DNA of 64,000 bases from Theobroma cacao (Eukaryota > Streptophyta > Magnoliopsida > Malvales > Malvaceae): NCBI RefSeq assembly GCF_000208745.1, contig NC_030858.1, positions 16,761,887 to 16,825,886 on the forward strand. The letters are read 5' to 3'. The position numbers and the translations under genes were made by a program. Shown piece by piece: positions 10,906 through 20,701 of the stretch. Each line of letters starts with the position of its first letter. Position 1 is the stretch's first letter. Below the pieces are notes generated by a model. The model was not told the DNA's origin, searched no databases, and was given only the letters and a program-made list of their open reading frames with translations.

Positions 10906-12778
10906 ATGGCATCGTCATCGGTGAGCTCACTCAATAAATATAGGAATGACTATGAGGTTGAACTACAAATGAGAGAAACTCAACAAACCGAAGGGGACTG
11001 TTTGGCTAAGGGGCATATCCCGACTCTCTCAGAAAAGGTTCATATTGATCTCAGATAGAACGACCTTTCAGAAATGACAGATATTTGGGAGCAATGGAGG
11101 CGTAATAGTCGAGACAGTTTCTGCACTAAGTATGGGCACATCGCATGGCTTCTCTATGTGCATGTAGACGATTAGCTACTTAGGGCAATCTCTCAATTTT
11201 GGGATCCTTCTTACCGGTGTTTTATGTTCAATGAGGTAGATATGACATCGACAATAGAGGAGACATAAATCAAATACAACCTGACAAAGTATACTGAAGG
11301 GCTCAAAAGACTGGGCACCGGAGAAAATTAACCAAGTTATTGGATGTCACTACCAAAGAGGTCGATCAAAACTTGAAGAAAAAGGGAGATACTGAATGTC
11401 TTCCATGGATTTTCCTAAATAATTACATTAAGAAACAGAAGGAAGATGAGCAAGGTCATCTTGCCTTTGCCTTGGCAATATATGGGTTGGTAATTTTTCC
11501 AAAAATCCTAGGGCACGTTGAAGTTTCAATCATCGATTTCTTTGACCAAGTAACGAGGAACGTCAACCCAGCTCCAGCCATCATAGCCGAGACATTGAGG
11601 TCCTTAAATTATTACCGTCGAAAGGGTGAAGGGCATTTCATCGGATGTGCTCAACTTCGCACAATATGGATAAAGAGCCACTTTGAATGCAAAGTTGATA
11701 ATTTTGAAAGCCATTCCTCTCATCAAGTTGCCCTATTCACAAATTCTACGAAAGCGAATGGTCGATTTGTAAGAGAAAAGAAGAATGGATTGCCAGACTT
11801 CGGAGGCTTATAAGTGTGAAGGTGACTTAGAGGGCTCCTTGGATGCCTAGGATGCAAGTAATGTACAAATGTGGGGATGAACCATGGGTACCACTGATGG
11901 GACCGTGGGGAGTAATTAGTTATGCCCCAATAATGGTACGGAGGTAATTCAGCTCCGAACAGTTTGTACCAATGACACATAGGCTTAACCAACTAGAGTT
12001 CACATACAGAGAGTCAAGAAGCCTTAAGAAGATCCAAGATATTATTCAGGCATGGAAGAAAACAAGTCGAGTGGATCAAGGAAGGTTCACTAATGAGGTC
12101 ACCACCGGATACTTAGATTGGCATGCTCGATGAATAAAAGACGTTGTTTGTCCTCCAGAAAGTGCATCCAAATTTCCTGTTGGTCCAAACCCTTAAGATA
12201 TCCTTTTACAGAGTGAGCTAACTAGAAGGAAACTGGAGATCGAAGTGATGAATATGAAGCATAGATATGAAACAGAACTTGAAGAAGTAAAGAAAGAAGC
12301 CTCAAGAAAAGTTCAAAAGGCTTTTGATGAACGAAACGAGTGGAAAAGCAAGTTTGAAAGTTAGAATACGACCTGATCATCTTTAGTCACTAGGATCCAA
12401 GGAATGCAAACCATTAATAATTCTTTGCAGAATAAGATACAGCTATAAGAACGAAACATACAAGAACTTGGGAGTGATTGTAACTTATTGGAAGTAGCAA
12501 TGGAAGGCTATAGAGAACAATTTGAAGCTAGTAGGCAAAAATGCTTCCGAATGCGAGAAATGGAAAACTCGTACGAGCAAGACCTTCGAAGGAAGCAGTC
12601 TGAGATGGAATGGATACTGATGCAAATGAAGGAGATAGCCTACAAAGCAAGGGAAATGGCAAACAAGATTGAAGAGCTCAGGAGAGAGATTCTTCCAAAA
12701 GATGAGCTTAGTGAGTGCCTAATCAGCTACCTCAAGCTAGTACGGGACCAGTATGATCGAGTTGGCCATTTCTTTTGA
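10906..12778 (+). pseudogene. Extra ORF upstream of gag (DUF7745-like domain plus coiled coil)
   Basis: Starting at ATG 10906 the translation contains YGHIAWLLYVHVD, FWDPSYRCFMFNEVD, HLAFALAIYGLVIFPKILGH and GEGHFIGCAQL. These segments are typical of the plant DUF7745 proteins found as an extra ORF in Tat/Ogre-type elements. After about 12200 it becomes a charged heptad-rich region (VKKEASRKVQKAFDERNEWK, then YREQFEASRQKCF), predicted coiled coil. Its function in such elements is unknown; a particle or RNA role is only a guess. At least one frameshift (near 11335) and about ten in-frame stops disable it. The longest open pieces are 11340-11813 and 12488-12778. Confidence 0.7.
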
Positions 12779-13115
12779 AGCCAATTATGTAAATGCTTTA
12801 AATAGTGATGTAATCAAATGCTTGACTTTTATGAATCAAGATTCCACGCAGCAATTATTGTTGGATGGCCAATATTTTCCATTTGCATCACATGTGCATA
12901 ATTCATTACATAAAAGGCATAACAATTTAACTCTTTTCATGAGCAATTTTTAATTCTTTAAAAACAAGTAAAATAAAATATTCTTCATCACCTTCATAAA
13001 ATAAGAATGCATCTAATTCATGTTTATGGTTTAAAAAAATAAGGATTCCAAGATAACTCGACAACCTAAAATTAGTGACCAGCGTATTCATAATACTCAT
13101 CTACGAGTAAGGATC

Positions 13116-14718
13116 ATGGAAGAAGAGCAAAGGGATCGAATGGATAGAATAGAAAAAGCTCAAGAAGAAATGAGAGAACAATTAGCAAAGATGATGGAAT
13201 TGATGACAAGCTTAAGTAAAGGAAAAAGAGTGGTCGAAGAGTCAGCTCCGTCAGAAAACCCACCAAGACAAGACACTGGAAACCAAAAGGATGATCCACC
13301 TTATCCCACGGGGTTCACTCCACCCCATGCCCAAACCTTTCAAACGGTCCACCCTTAAGTAACGCCATCTGTTTATTACAATGTACCACCCCAAATAAGC
13401 CATCAACCGACTCATGGGCAATTTAGGTCAAATTTTGGTATAAATCCTGTTGAACCAATACACGTTGCAAATTTAAATGATCCAAAAGAGCAAGAGAAAC
13501 TAAGAAAGTGCTCATCACAAACAAGAGAAAATAAAAAGATCAGAAAAAGTACGATTTGTTGGAAGAGCGCCTTCGTGCTATCGAAGGAGTTGATAGGTTC
13601 GGTACCATGGACGCAGCCGAACTATGCTTAGTGCCTGATGTACTGATCCCTACCAAGTTCAAGGTTTCGAAATTTGAAAAATATGACGGAACAAAGTGTC
13701 CCATGGCACATATTACCATGTATTGTCGAAAAATGGCTGCACAGTCTCACGATGACAAGTTACTAATCCATTTTTTCTAAGACAACTTGACTGGGTCAAC
13801 TGCTCGGTGGTAGGTACAGCTAGATCAAAAACGTATTAAGACTTGGAAAGACCTAGCAATAACCTTCATAGCCTAATACAAACATGTGGCTGAATTAGCC
13901 CTTGATCGGTTGTCATTGCAGACTATGGAAAAGAAGCAAAGTGAGAGCTTCAAGGAATATGCCCAAAGGTGGAGGGATACAGCAGCGCAAGTTCAGCCAT
14001 CTCTCACTAAGAAGGAAATGACTGTGTTGTTCATAAACACACTCCGAGCTCCATTCTATGAGCGCTTGATCGGTAATGCCACGAAAAACTTTACAGATTT
14101 GGTCTTATCTAGAGAAATAATAGAAGGAGTTATCAAAAATGGAAAAATTGAAGGCAAGGGGTTGCTAGCTCAAAGAAAGGGAGTATGCCCAAGAGAAAAA
14201 AAGGGGATGTGCAAGCAGTTGCCCATGACAGACAACAAAACCATAACTTTAGCCCATATCACCCATACCCCCCATACCAACCCTTTTATCCGAACATAGG
14301 CAATATCGCACAAAACCCATATGTGTACCAACTTACCCCACAACCAACATTTTAGACCAATGTTCTCCCACAAGCTCCACCACCAAAACCGGCAACTTCA
14401 ACCAATAATTCTGGTAATGGTCAAAGAGGACCTAAAACTACCCTAGAAAAACCTAAGTTTGATCCTATCCCAGTCCCTTACACTACATTGTTGCCACAAC
14501 TCATAAAAAATCGACTCCTTGTTCGAACCCCTTTAGAACCACTCTGACCTCCTTTTCCAAAATGGTATGACCCGAATGCGCATTGTGATTACCATTTTGG
14601 AATTCAAAGACACTCCACGGAGAATTGTATTGCATTAAAACATAAGGTCCAAGCGCTCATTAAGGCAGGACTTTTAAATTTTGCCAAAAAGGAAAATTCA
14701 AATGTCAATGGGAATCCC
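13116..14718 (+). pseudogene. gag of the Tat-lineage element
   Basis: ATG 13116 opens an acidic N-terminus (EEEQRDRMDRIEKAQEEMRE) that looks coiled-coil. It is followed by a proline-rich linker and a retrotransposon gag domain (KFEKYDGTKCPMAHITMYCR near 13670; ESFKEYAQRWRDTAAQVQP near 13945). A Pro/Tyr-rich tail follows, then a zinc-knuckle-like CDYHFGIQRHSTENC near 14584 with His and Cys spaced like other Tat gags. Stops and frameshifts occur near 13356, 13780, 13811 and 13876. Gag would form the particle that packages the element RNA. Confidence 0.75.
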
Positions 14719-16701
14719 TTGCCTAACCATGGAAGTCCAACAGTGAACGCCATACATGAAGGGATGATTCGAAAGGTGAAAAGGAGTATCGATGAGATTC
14801 AAATGCCAATGGATAAAGTGTTTGAGGCGTTGCTCAAAATAAATGCCATCACTCCAAAACCCATAGACACAAAAGAATTAGGGCATGATCTCACTCATTT
14901 TTGTAAATTTCATATGAGGGCAGTTAGGCATTCCATTCAAAATTGTGATGGCTTTCGTTGTAAGCTACAAGAATTGATGGATTTATCGGTAATTGAGCTT
15001 TATGAAGAAGGCGAAGAGGATTTGGTTGGAACCATAAATGAAGATACCCTAGCTGAAGTGGCATCAAGTTCATCTAGGGTGAACAAACTTAAACCTCTCA
15101 CCATCTTTTATGAAGAAAACAAGAGTCCGATGAATGATACATCCCCTACTGTTGTCGAAAATGGCATTACCATCGAAATTCCCAACCAATTCTCGTATAA
15201 GAGTGAAAAGGTTGTTCCTTGGAATTATGAATGTAATATTTTAGGTATGGCTCCCCTTACTTCCCAAGTATCTTCTGCAGATCTAACCGACGTGGGAGGT
15301 ATAACACGAAGTGGACGATGTTATTCTCCTGAGGTTACAGAAAGGGTAGAAAAAAGAAAATCCAAACAAGGAGAAGATCCGAAAGAAGCAAGTACCTTTC
15401 TCAAGGACCAAACCACTGAACCTCTAGTCGCTCTGAACAATGAGATTAAGAAGGCTGTTACGGAGAAAGAAGCAGGTGAATTTCTCAAATTTATCAAACA
15501 CAATGAGTATAGTGTGATGGAGCAATTAACAAGAATGCCTGCTCGTATCTCACTGTTATCTTTGCTTTTGAATTCGGAAACACACAAGAATACGTTACTC
15601 AAGGTCCTGAATCAAGCTTACGTGGCTCATGATATATCGGCGGAAAAGTTAGACCATATCGTGGGAAACATTACAGTGGGGAACTTCATTGCCTTTAATG
15701 ATGAGGAAATTCCATCGGGTGGTCGGGGAAGTAACAAAGCTCTGCACATTACCATCCAATGCAAGGACCACGCTGTGCCCAAGGTTTTGATCGACAATGG
15801 CTCAACTTTAAATGTCATGCCTTGCTCTACCTTAACCAAGTTGCTTGTAGACATGTCTTATATGAGAACCAGCCACATGGTTGTAAGGGCTTTTGATGGA
15901 ACCACAAGGGAGGTGGTAGGGGACATTGAACTACCGATAAAAATTGGCCCTTGTATTTTTGAGGTTTAATTTCAAGTCATGGACATTGCCTTGTCTTACA
16001 ATTGCTTACTAGGGCATCCATGGATTCATATGGTGGGAGCAATACCCACTTCCCTTCATCAAAAGGTTAAATTCATAGTCGAAGGCCAACTAATAAGTGT
16101 ATCTGCAGAGGAAGACATATTGGCCATTCAACCCTCATCTGCTCCCTATGTAGAGGCGACAGAATAAGTTCCAAAATGCTCTTTCAGATCTTTTGAATTT
16201 GTTAATGCTACTTATGTGAGGCAAGGAGAACTGATACCGACTCCTTGTTTGTCAGTAGCAACTGAAATGGGGGTTAAGCAAACAGTGGGAAAAGGATGCC
16301 GTGCAGGTTTGGGGCTAGGAAAGAATTTACAAGGAATTAATCGTCCTTTGACTCCAATAAAGAATGAGAAAAGGTTTGGTTTGGGGTATAAGCCTACCAA
16401 AGAAGAGAGAAGGAAATTGGCAGCTCAAAAGAGGATTAAAAGAATGGCTCAGCTTGAGGGAAAGGAATAAGAAGTTGAGAAACGGACAATTTCGCACTTA
16501 TATGAGACTTTTCGCTCTACAGGTTTCATTCATCCCGAAACACCAATAAAGGTCAATCAGGTTCTACAGATGTTTGATGAGTTGTCAATCCATATGATCA
16601 AAGACGAAGAATCTAACGAGAAGGTCCCTGTGGTGTATCAAGTACTGCCAGGAGATGAGATAATCAATTGGACAACCACAGAGTTACCTGTCATCTTTTA
16701 G
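14719..16701 (+). pseudogene. Protease region with G-patch-like C-terminal segment
   Basis: One frame runs from 14719 to the stop at 16699-16701 with internal stops at 15967 and 16165. The retropepsin active site is LIDNGSTLNVMP near 15787, with Asn in place of the usual Thr/Ser after Asp. The 'ALSYNCLLGHPWIHMVGA' segment near 15985-16040 is the C-terminal flap typical of Tat proteases. Downstream at about 16282-16400 is a glycine-rich stretch (CRAGLGLGKNLQGI, then KRFGLGYKPT) resembling a G-patch, a nucleic-acid-binding motif also known C-terminal to some retroviral proteases. The protease would mature the polyprotein; this copy is inactive. Confidence 0.75.
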
Positions 16702-16900
16702 TCTTTGAAAATGTAATGAACAATTTTACCTAAATGCCTATGCCCAAAGGCGTTAGGAGTAATTTCTTGCTTAAATAGGGCTTTCTGTTGCTTTAATCCT
16801 TTAAATAAATGACAAAGCATGATGTGTTTCATAATTCATCTACCTTTTCACATATTTCATTTTCATTTATTCTTTTAGCCATTAAATGCTTCCCCATACA
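16702..16900 (+). other. Non-coding gap between protease and RT, possible intron remnant
   Basis: The protease frame ends at 16701, and RT-type linker sequence is recognisable only from about 16910. The gap is T-rich, contains GTAATG and GTAATT sites and a CTTTTAG acceptor-like site near 16875. Ogre-type elements have been reported to carry a spliced intron at this point. Whether this copy was ever spliced cannot be told from sequence alone. Confidence 0.4.
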
Positions 16901-16909
16901 CACGCATCC

Positions 16910-17940
16910 AATTTTACCTCTTTGCAAGTCTTTAAATTATGAACACAAAGATAATTTAGACAACAATCTGAATTTTGATTTCGAGAAAGTTTCCAACATT
17001 GATGAATTGAAAAATGAAGAGGAAGTGGATGACTATTATTTACCCCCTGATTTGTCGAGAATGCTGGAGTAGGAGGAAAAGGAGATTTTACCTCATCAAG
17101 AACTCACAGAAATGATTAACCTGGGAAATGGGGAAGAAAAGAAAAAGGTTAAGACTGGTACCTCGCTATTATCTAACGAATGGCAGAAATTAGAAGAACT
17201 ACTCCGTGAATATGTGTATGTGTTTGCTTGGTCATATCAGGACATGCTAGGTCTTGATACTGACATTGTTGTCCACAAGTTGCCTTTGAGACTAGATTGC
17301 AAGCCTATTAGGCAAAAATTGAGAAGGATGAAGCCAGAAATGTTGCTGAAGATTAAAGAAGAAGTAAAGAAGCAATTTGACGATGGGTTCTTGGAGGTGG
17401 CCAAATATCCTGAATGGGTAGCTAATATAGTCCCGGTTCCTAAGAAGGATTGAAAAGTTCAAATGTACGTTGATTACAGGGATTTGAATAGGGCGAGTCC
17501 AAAGGATAGCTTCCCTTTACCACATATCGATACTTTTGTGGACAACACAACAAAGCATGCTTTATTCTCATTTATGGATGGTTTTTAAGGTACAACCAGA
17601 TTAAGATGGCACCTGAAGATATGAAAAAAACAACGTTCGTAACCATGTGGGGAACGTTTTGTTACAAAGTAATGCCATTTGGGTTGAAGAATGCAGGTGC
17701 CACCTATCAAAGGGCAATGGTAACCTTGTTCCATGATAGAGGTATATGTGGATGACATGATTGTAAAATCTCGTACAGAAAGGAATCATACTGTCAATCT
17801 CAAGAAGCTATTCGAGAGATTGCGAAAGTTTTAGCTCAAGTTGAATCTTGCAAAATGTACTTTTGGTGTTACTTCTGGGAAATTGTTGGGGTGTGTAGTA
17901 AGTGAAAAGGGAATTGAAGTGGACTCGGACAATATAAACT
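16910..17940 (+). pseudogene. Reverse transcriptase of the Tat-lineage element, truncated
   Basis: Recognisable in order: an acidic linker (YLPPDLSRMLE), FAWSYQDMLGLDTDIVVHKLPL, the RT fingers (PEWVANIVPVPKKD), DYRDLNRASPKDSFPLPHID, the VMPFGLKNAGATYQRAM motif and the catalytic YVDD at 17745-17756. A deletion just before YVDD, stops (17451, 17587, 17833) and frameshifts inactivate it. At about 17935 the RT sequence (GIEVDSDNI) stops and integrase begins. The thumb, RNase H and the integrase zinc-binding start are therefore deleted. Confidence 0.8.
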
Positions 17941-18890
17941 TCGTACGAAGGTGCCACAAGTGTCAGATTTATGCAGATAGGATCCATGCTCCATTAGCCC
18001 CATTGCACGTTTTCACGGCACCCTGGCCATTTTCAATATGGGGAATGGATGTGATTGGGCTTATTACACCAAAAGCCTCTAATGGACATCGATTCATATT
18101 GGTGGCCATTGATTATTTCACGAAATGGGTAGAAGCGGCTTCCTATGCCAATGTGACACAAAAGGTGGTGTGCAAGTTTATCTAAAGGGAGATAATATGT
18201 AGATATGGGCTGCCGAAAAGGATCATTACTGATAATGCAAGCAATTTGAATGGTGTAATCGTGAAGGAGGTTTACGCTAAATTCAAAATCAAGCATCATA
18301 ACTCGACAACTTACCATCCGAAGATGAACGGAGCAGTAGAGGCAGCCAACAAAAACATTAAAAATATTGTTGAAAAGATTACTGAAGTCTATAAAGATTG
18401 GCACGAGAAACTTCCTTTTGCCTTGCACGCATATCAAACTTTTATGCGTACCTCCACGGGGGTAACTCCGTACTCATTAGTATATGGTATAGAAGCAGTT
18501 CTATCTGTTGAAGTAGAAATCCCACCATTAAGGGTGTTGATGGAAACAGAATTAGAAGATGCTGAGTTGATTCGCTCTCGCTATGAACAATTGAACCTGA
18601 TTGAGGAAAAAAGGCTTGTGGCTCTTTGTCATGGCCAGATGTATCAACGAAAGATGATGCGAGCATAGAGAAGAAAGTTCATACCAGGCAATTCCGAGAA
18701 GAAGAGTTGGTTCTCAAGAGAATACTCCCTAATCAAACTGATTTTCGAGGAAAGTGGATGCCAAATTAGGAAGGGCCATATGTGGTAAAGAAGGCTTTTT
18801 CAGGAGGAGCTTCAATTTTGGCTGACATGGATGGGGAAGATCTGCCTAATCCGATAAATACGGATGCGGTGAAGAAGTACTATGCTTAAA
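17941..18890 (+). pseudogene. Integrase of the Tat-lineage element, N-terminally truncated
   Basis: It begins mid zinc-finger with RRCHKCQIYADRIHAP. The catalytic core shows GMDVIG (first Asp), TDNASN (second Asp) and NGAVEAANK (Glu), so the DDE triad is visible. A stop interrupts at 18183, a frameshift follows near 18665, and another stop sits at 18766. The C-terminal GPY-type segment in the shifted frame ends VKKYYA before TAA near 18888. This enzyme would insert the cDNA into the genome. Confidence 0.8.
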
Positions 18891-19829
18891 AAAAACAAAA
18901 ACAAAAGCAAAGCAAAAAATATAAATAAAAAGGAAAGGGTTTGTGTTGAAAACCCGAAAAGGGCAACTCATACCCAAAGAAAGAGGCTCAGGCTGAAAAC
19001 CTGAAAAGGGCAGCTTGTGGCTAAAAGGCAGGGATTTGGAATGAAATTGTCAGTCCAAAGTACTAGATTGAGGTGAAAATGCACTATGAATGGAGCTCCA
19101 CAATTTCACAAAACAGGGGGAGTTATAAAGTCTGCAACCTACAGATTTGCTCAAGACATCAATCAAGGACAATTTTTGAAGTCGAAAATCAGATTGATTT
19201 CTCTGAATAGTCTGAATGTTCATTACTTAAAAAGATCTAATGTTTGTTTTGTAAATTCTCTTTTCCTTGAATTATTTGAACTTTCATATATGAAACTCTC
19301 ATTTTCTTCTTTATTTCAACCTCTTTGATTTTTACCGTCCCATGATTTCACATAATGATTGTCATAGAAGTGAATGATGATTAGTAAAAGAAATATGCTA
19401 ATTAAGCAAGAAATTACAACTCATTGTTTAGCAAAAGACTTAATGATGAGACAAAGGAATGGCAGAGCTTTAAACCTGAGATGTCAAAAGAGAGGGTCCT
19501 TAGGGGAATCTGGAGTTACCTAAAGCAACCAGAAGGAAAGTAAATAGGCAAAAATGATCGAAAGCTGTAGTGAAATTTGGATAAAGCAAGAGAAGGGTCT
19601 TGGAACCTTAATGAATCATAAACCTGAAAGCATTCCATCATTTCAATCATGCATACATGCCTAGCCATGCACATGGTCATTTTCAAAACAAGAATCAAAA
19701 CTAATTCATGTCCTAAGCTTCGAAAGTAGGGATCCACCTGACCTAAAATGTTGAGGTCGTAAAACTTTAATAGAAAGATTTGAGTTTTTCATTGTGAAGT
19801 TAATCCAATTAAGTTGGCATCGGTGAATT
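18891..19829 (+). other. 3' untranslated region of the Tat-lineage element, non-repeat part
   Basis: Purine-rich sequence follows the integrase stop. The phrase 'tgaaaacc(c/t)gaaaagggca' occurs twice (about 18947-18968 and 18993-19012), which is commonly seen just after pol in Tat-type elements. No gene is recognisable. The small open frames at 19086-19328 (+) and 19516-19737 (-) have no known domain. Confidence 0.55.
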
Positions 19830-20640
19830 AAATCGAACATATTTTGAGATAGGTCGAGTTTAGATTAAGTCTAAAAATTTCAATTTTTAAATCGAACTTG
19901 TTTTAAAATAGATCAAACCTAGGTCAAGCCTAGGAATTTTAATTTTTTTACATCGAACCTGTTGTGAGATAGATCGAGCTTAGATTAAGTCTAAGAGTTT
20001 CAATTTTTTAATCGAACCTATTATGAGATAGGTCGAGCCTAAATTAAGTTTAGGAATTTTAATTTTTTACATGGAACCTGTTGTGAGATAAGTCGAGCTT
20101 AGATTAAGTCTAAGAATTTCAATTTTCGAACCTGTTTTAAGATAGGTCAAGCCTAGATTACATCTAAGAATTTTAACTTTTAAATCAAACCTGTTATGAG
20201 ATAAGTCGAGCCTAAATTAAGTTTAGGAATTTGAATTTTTTAAATCGAACTTGTTGTGTGATAGGTCGAGTCTAAATTAAGTTTAGGAATTTGAATTTTT
20301 AAATCGAACCTGTTGTGAGATAGGTCGAGCCTAAATTAAGTCTAGGAGTTTCAATTTTTAAATCGAACCTGTTGTGAGATAGGTCGAGCGTAAATTAAGT
20401 CTAGAATTTAAATTTTAATTCGAACTTGTCGTGAGATAGTTTGAGCCTAAATTAAGTTTAGAAATTTGAATTTTTAAATCGAACCTGTTGTGAGATAGGT
20501 CAAGCCTAGATTAAGTTAGGGATTTTAATCGAACCTGTTTTAATATGAGTCAAGCCTATATCAAGTCTAGGAATTTCAATTTTGTTTAAATCAAACTTAT
20601 TTTGAGATAAGTCGAAATCAACTAGCTTCGAGATAAGTCA
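19830..20640 (+). repeat. Tandem repeat, about 14 units of roughly 60 bp, in the element's 3' UTR
   Basis: The consensus runs 'aatcgaacctgttgtgagat' then 'aggtcgagcctaaattaagt' then 'ctaggaatttgaatttttaa'. I count 14 starts of the 'tcgaac(c/t)' block between 19831 and about 20600, with unit lengths from roughly 45 to 65 bp and the best-conserved units at 20230-20400. Tat/Ogre-type elements are known for variable tandem repeats in exactly this place, and such arrays can seed satellite DNA. The last block (20600-20640) is degenerate. Confidence 0.88.
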
Positions 20641-20688
20641 AATGTGGTGTCTACGTCTTTGCACTATTCTTGATTCTCAAGAATGTAC

Positions 20689-20701
20689 AAAAAGAGGCAA
20701 C
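20689..20701 (+). promoter_or_regulatory. Weak polypurine tract of the Tat-lineage element
   Basis: AAAAAGAGGCAAC directly precedes the 3' LTR. It is where plus-strand DNA synthesis would be primed. It is interrupted by pyrimidines near its end, so it is either degenerate or a divergent type. Confidence 0.5.

Noticed and set aside
19830..20640. CRISPR-like regular array
   Set aside because: Units are contiguous and degenerate without unique spacers, in a plant genome, inside a retrotransposon 3' UTR.
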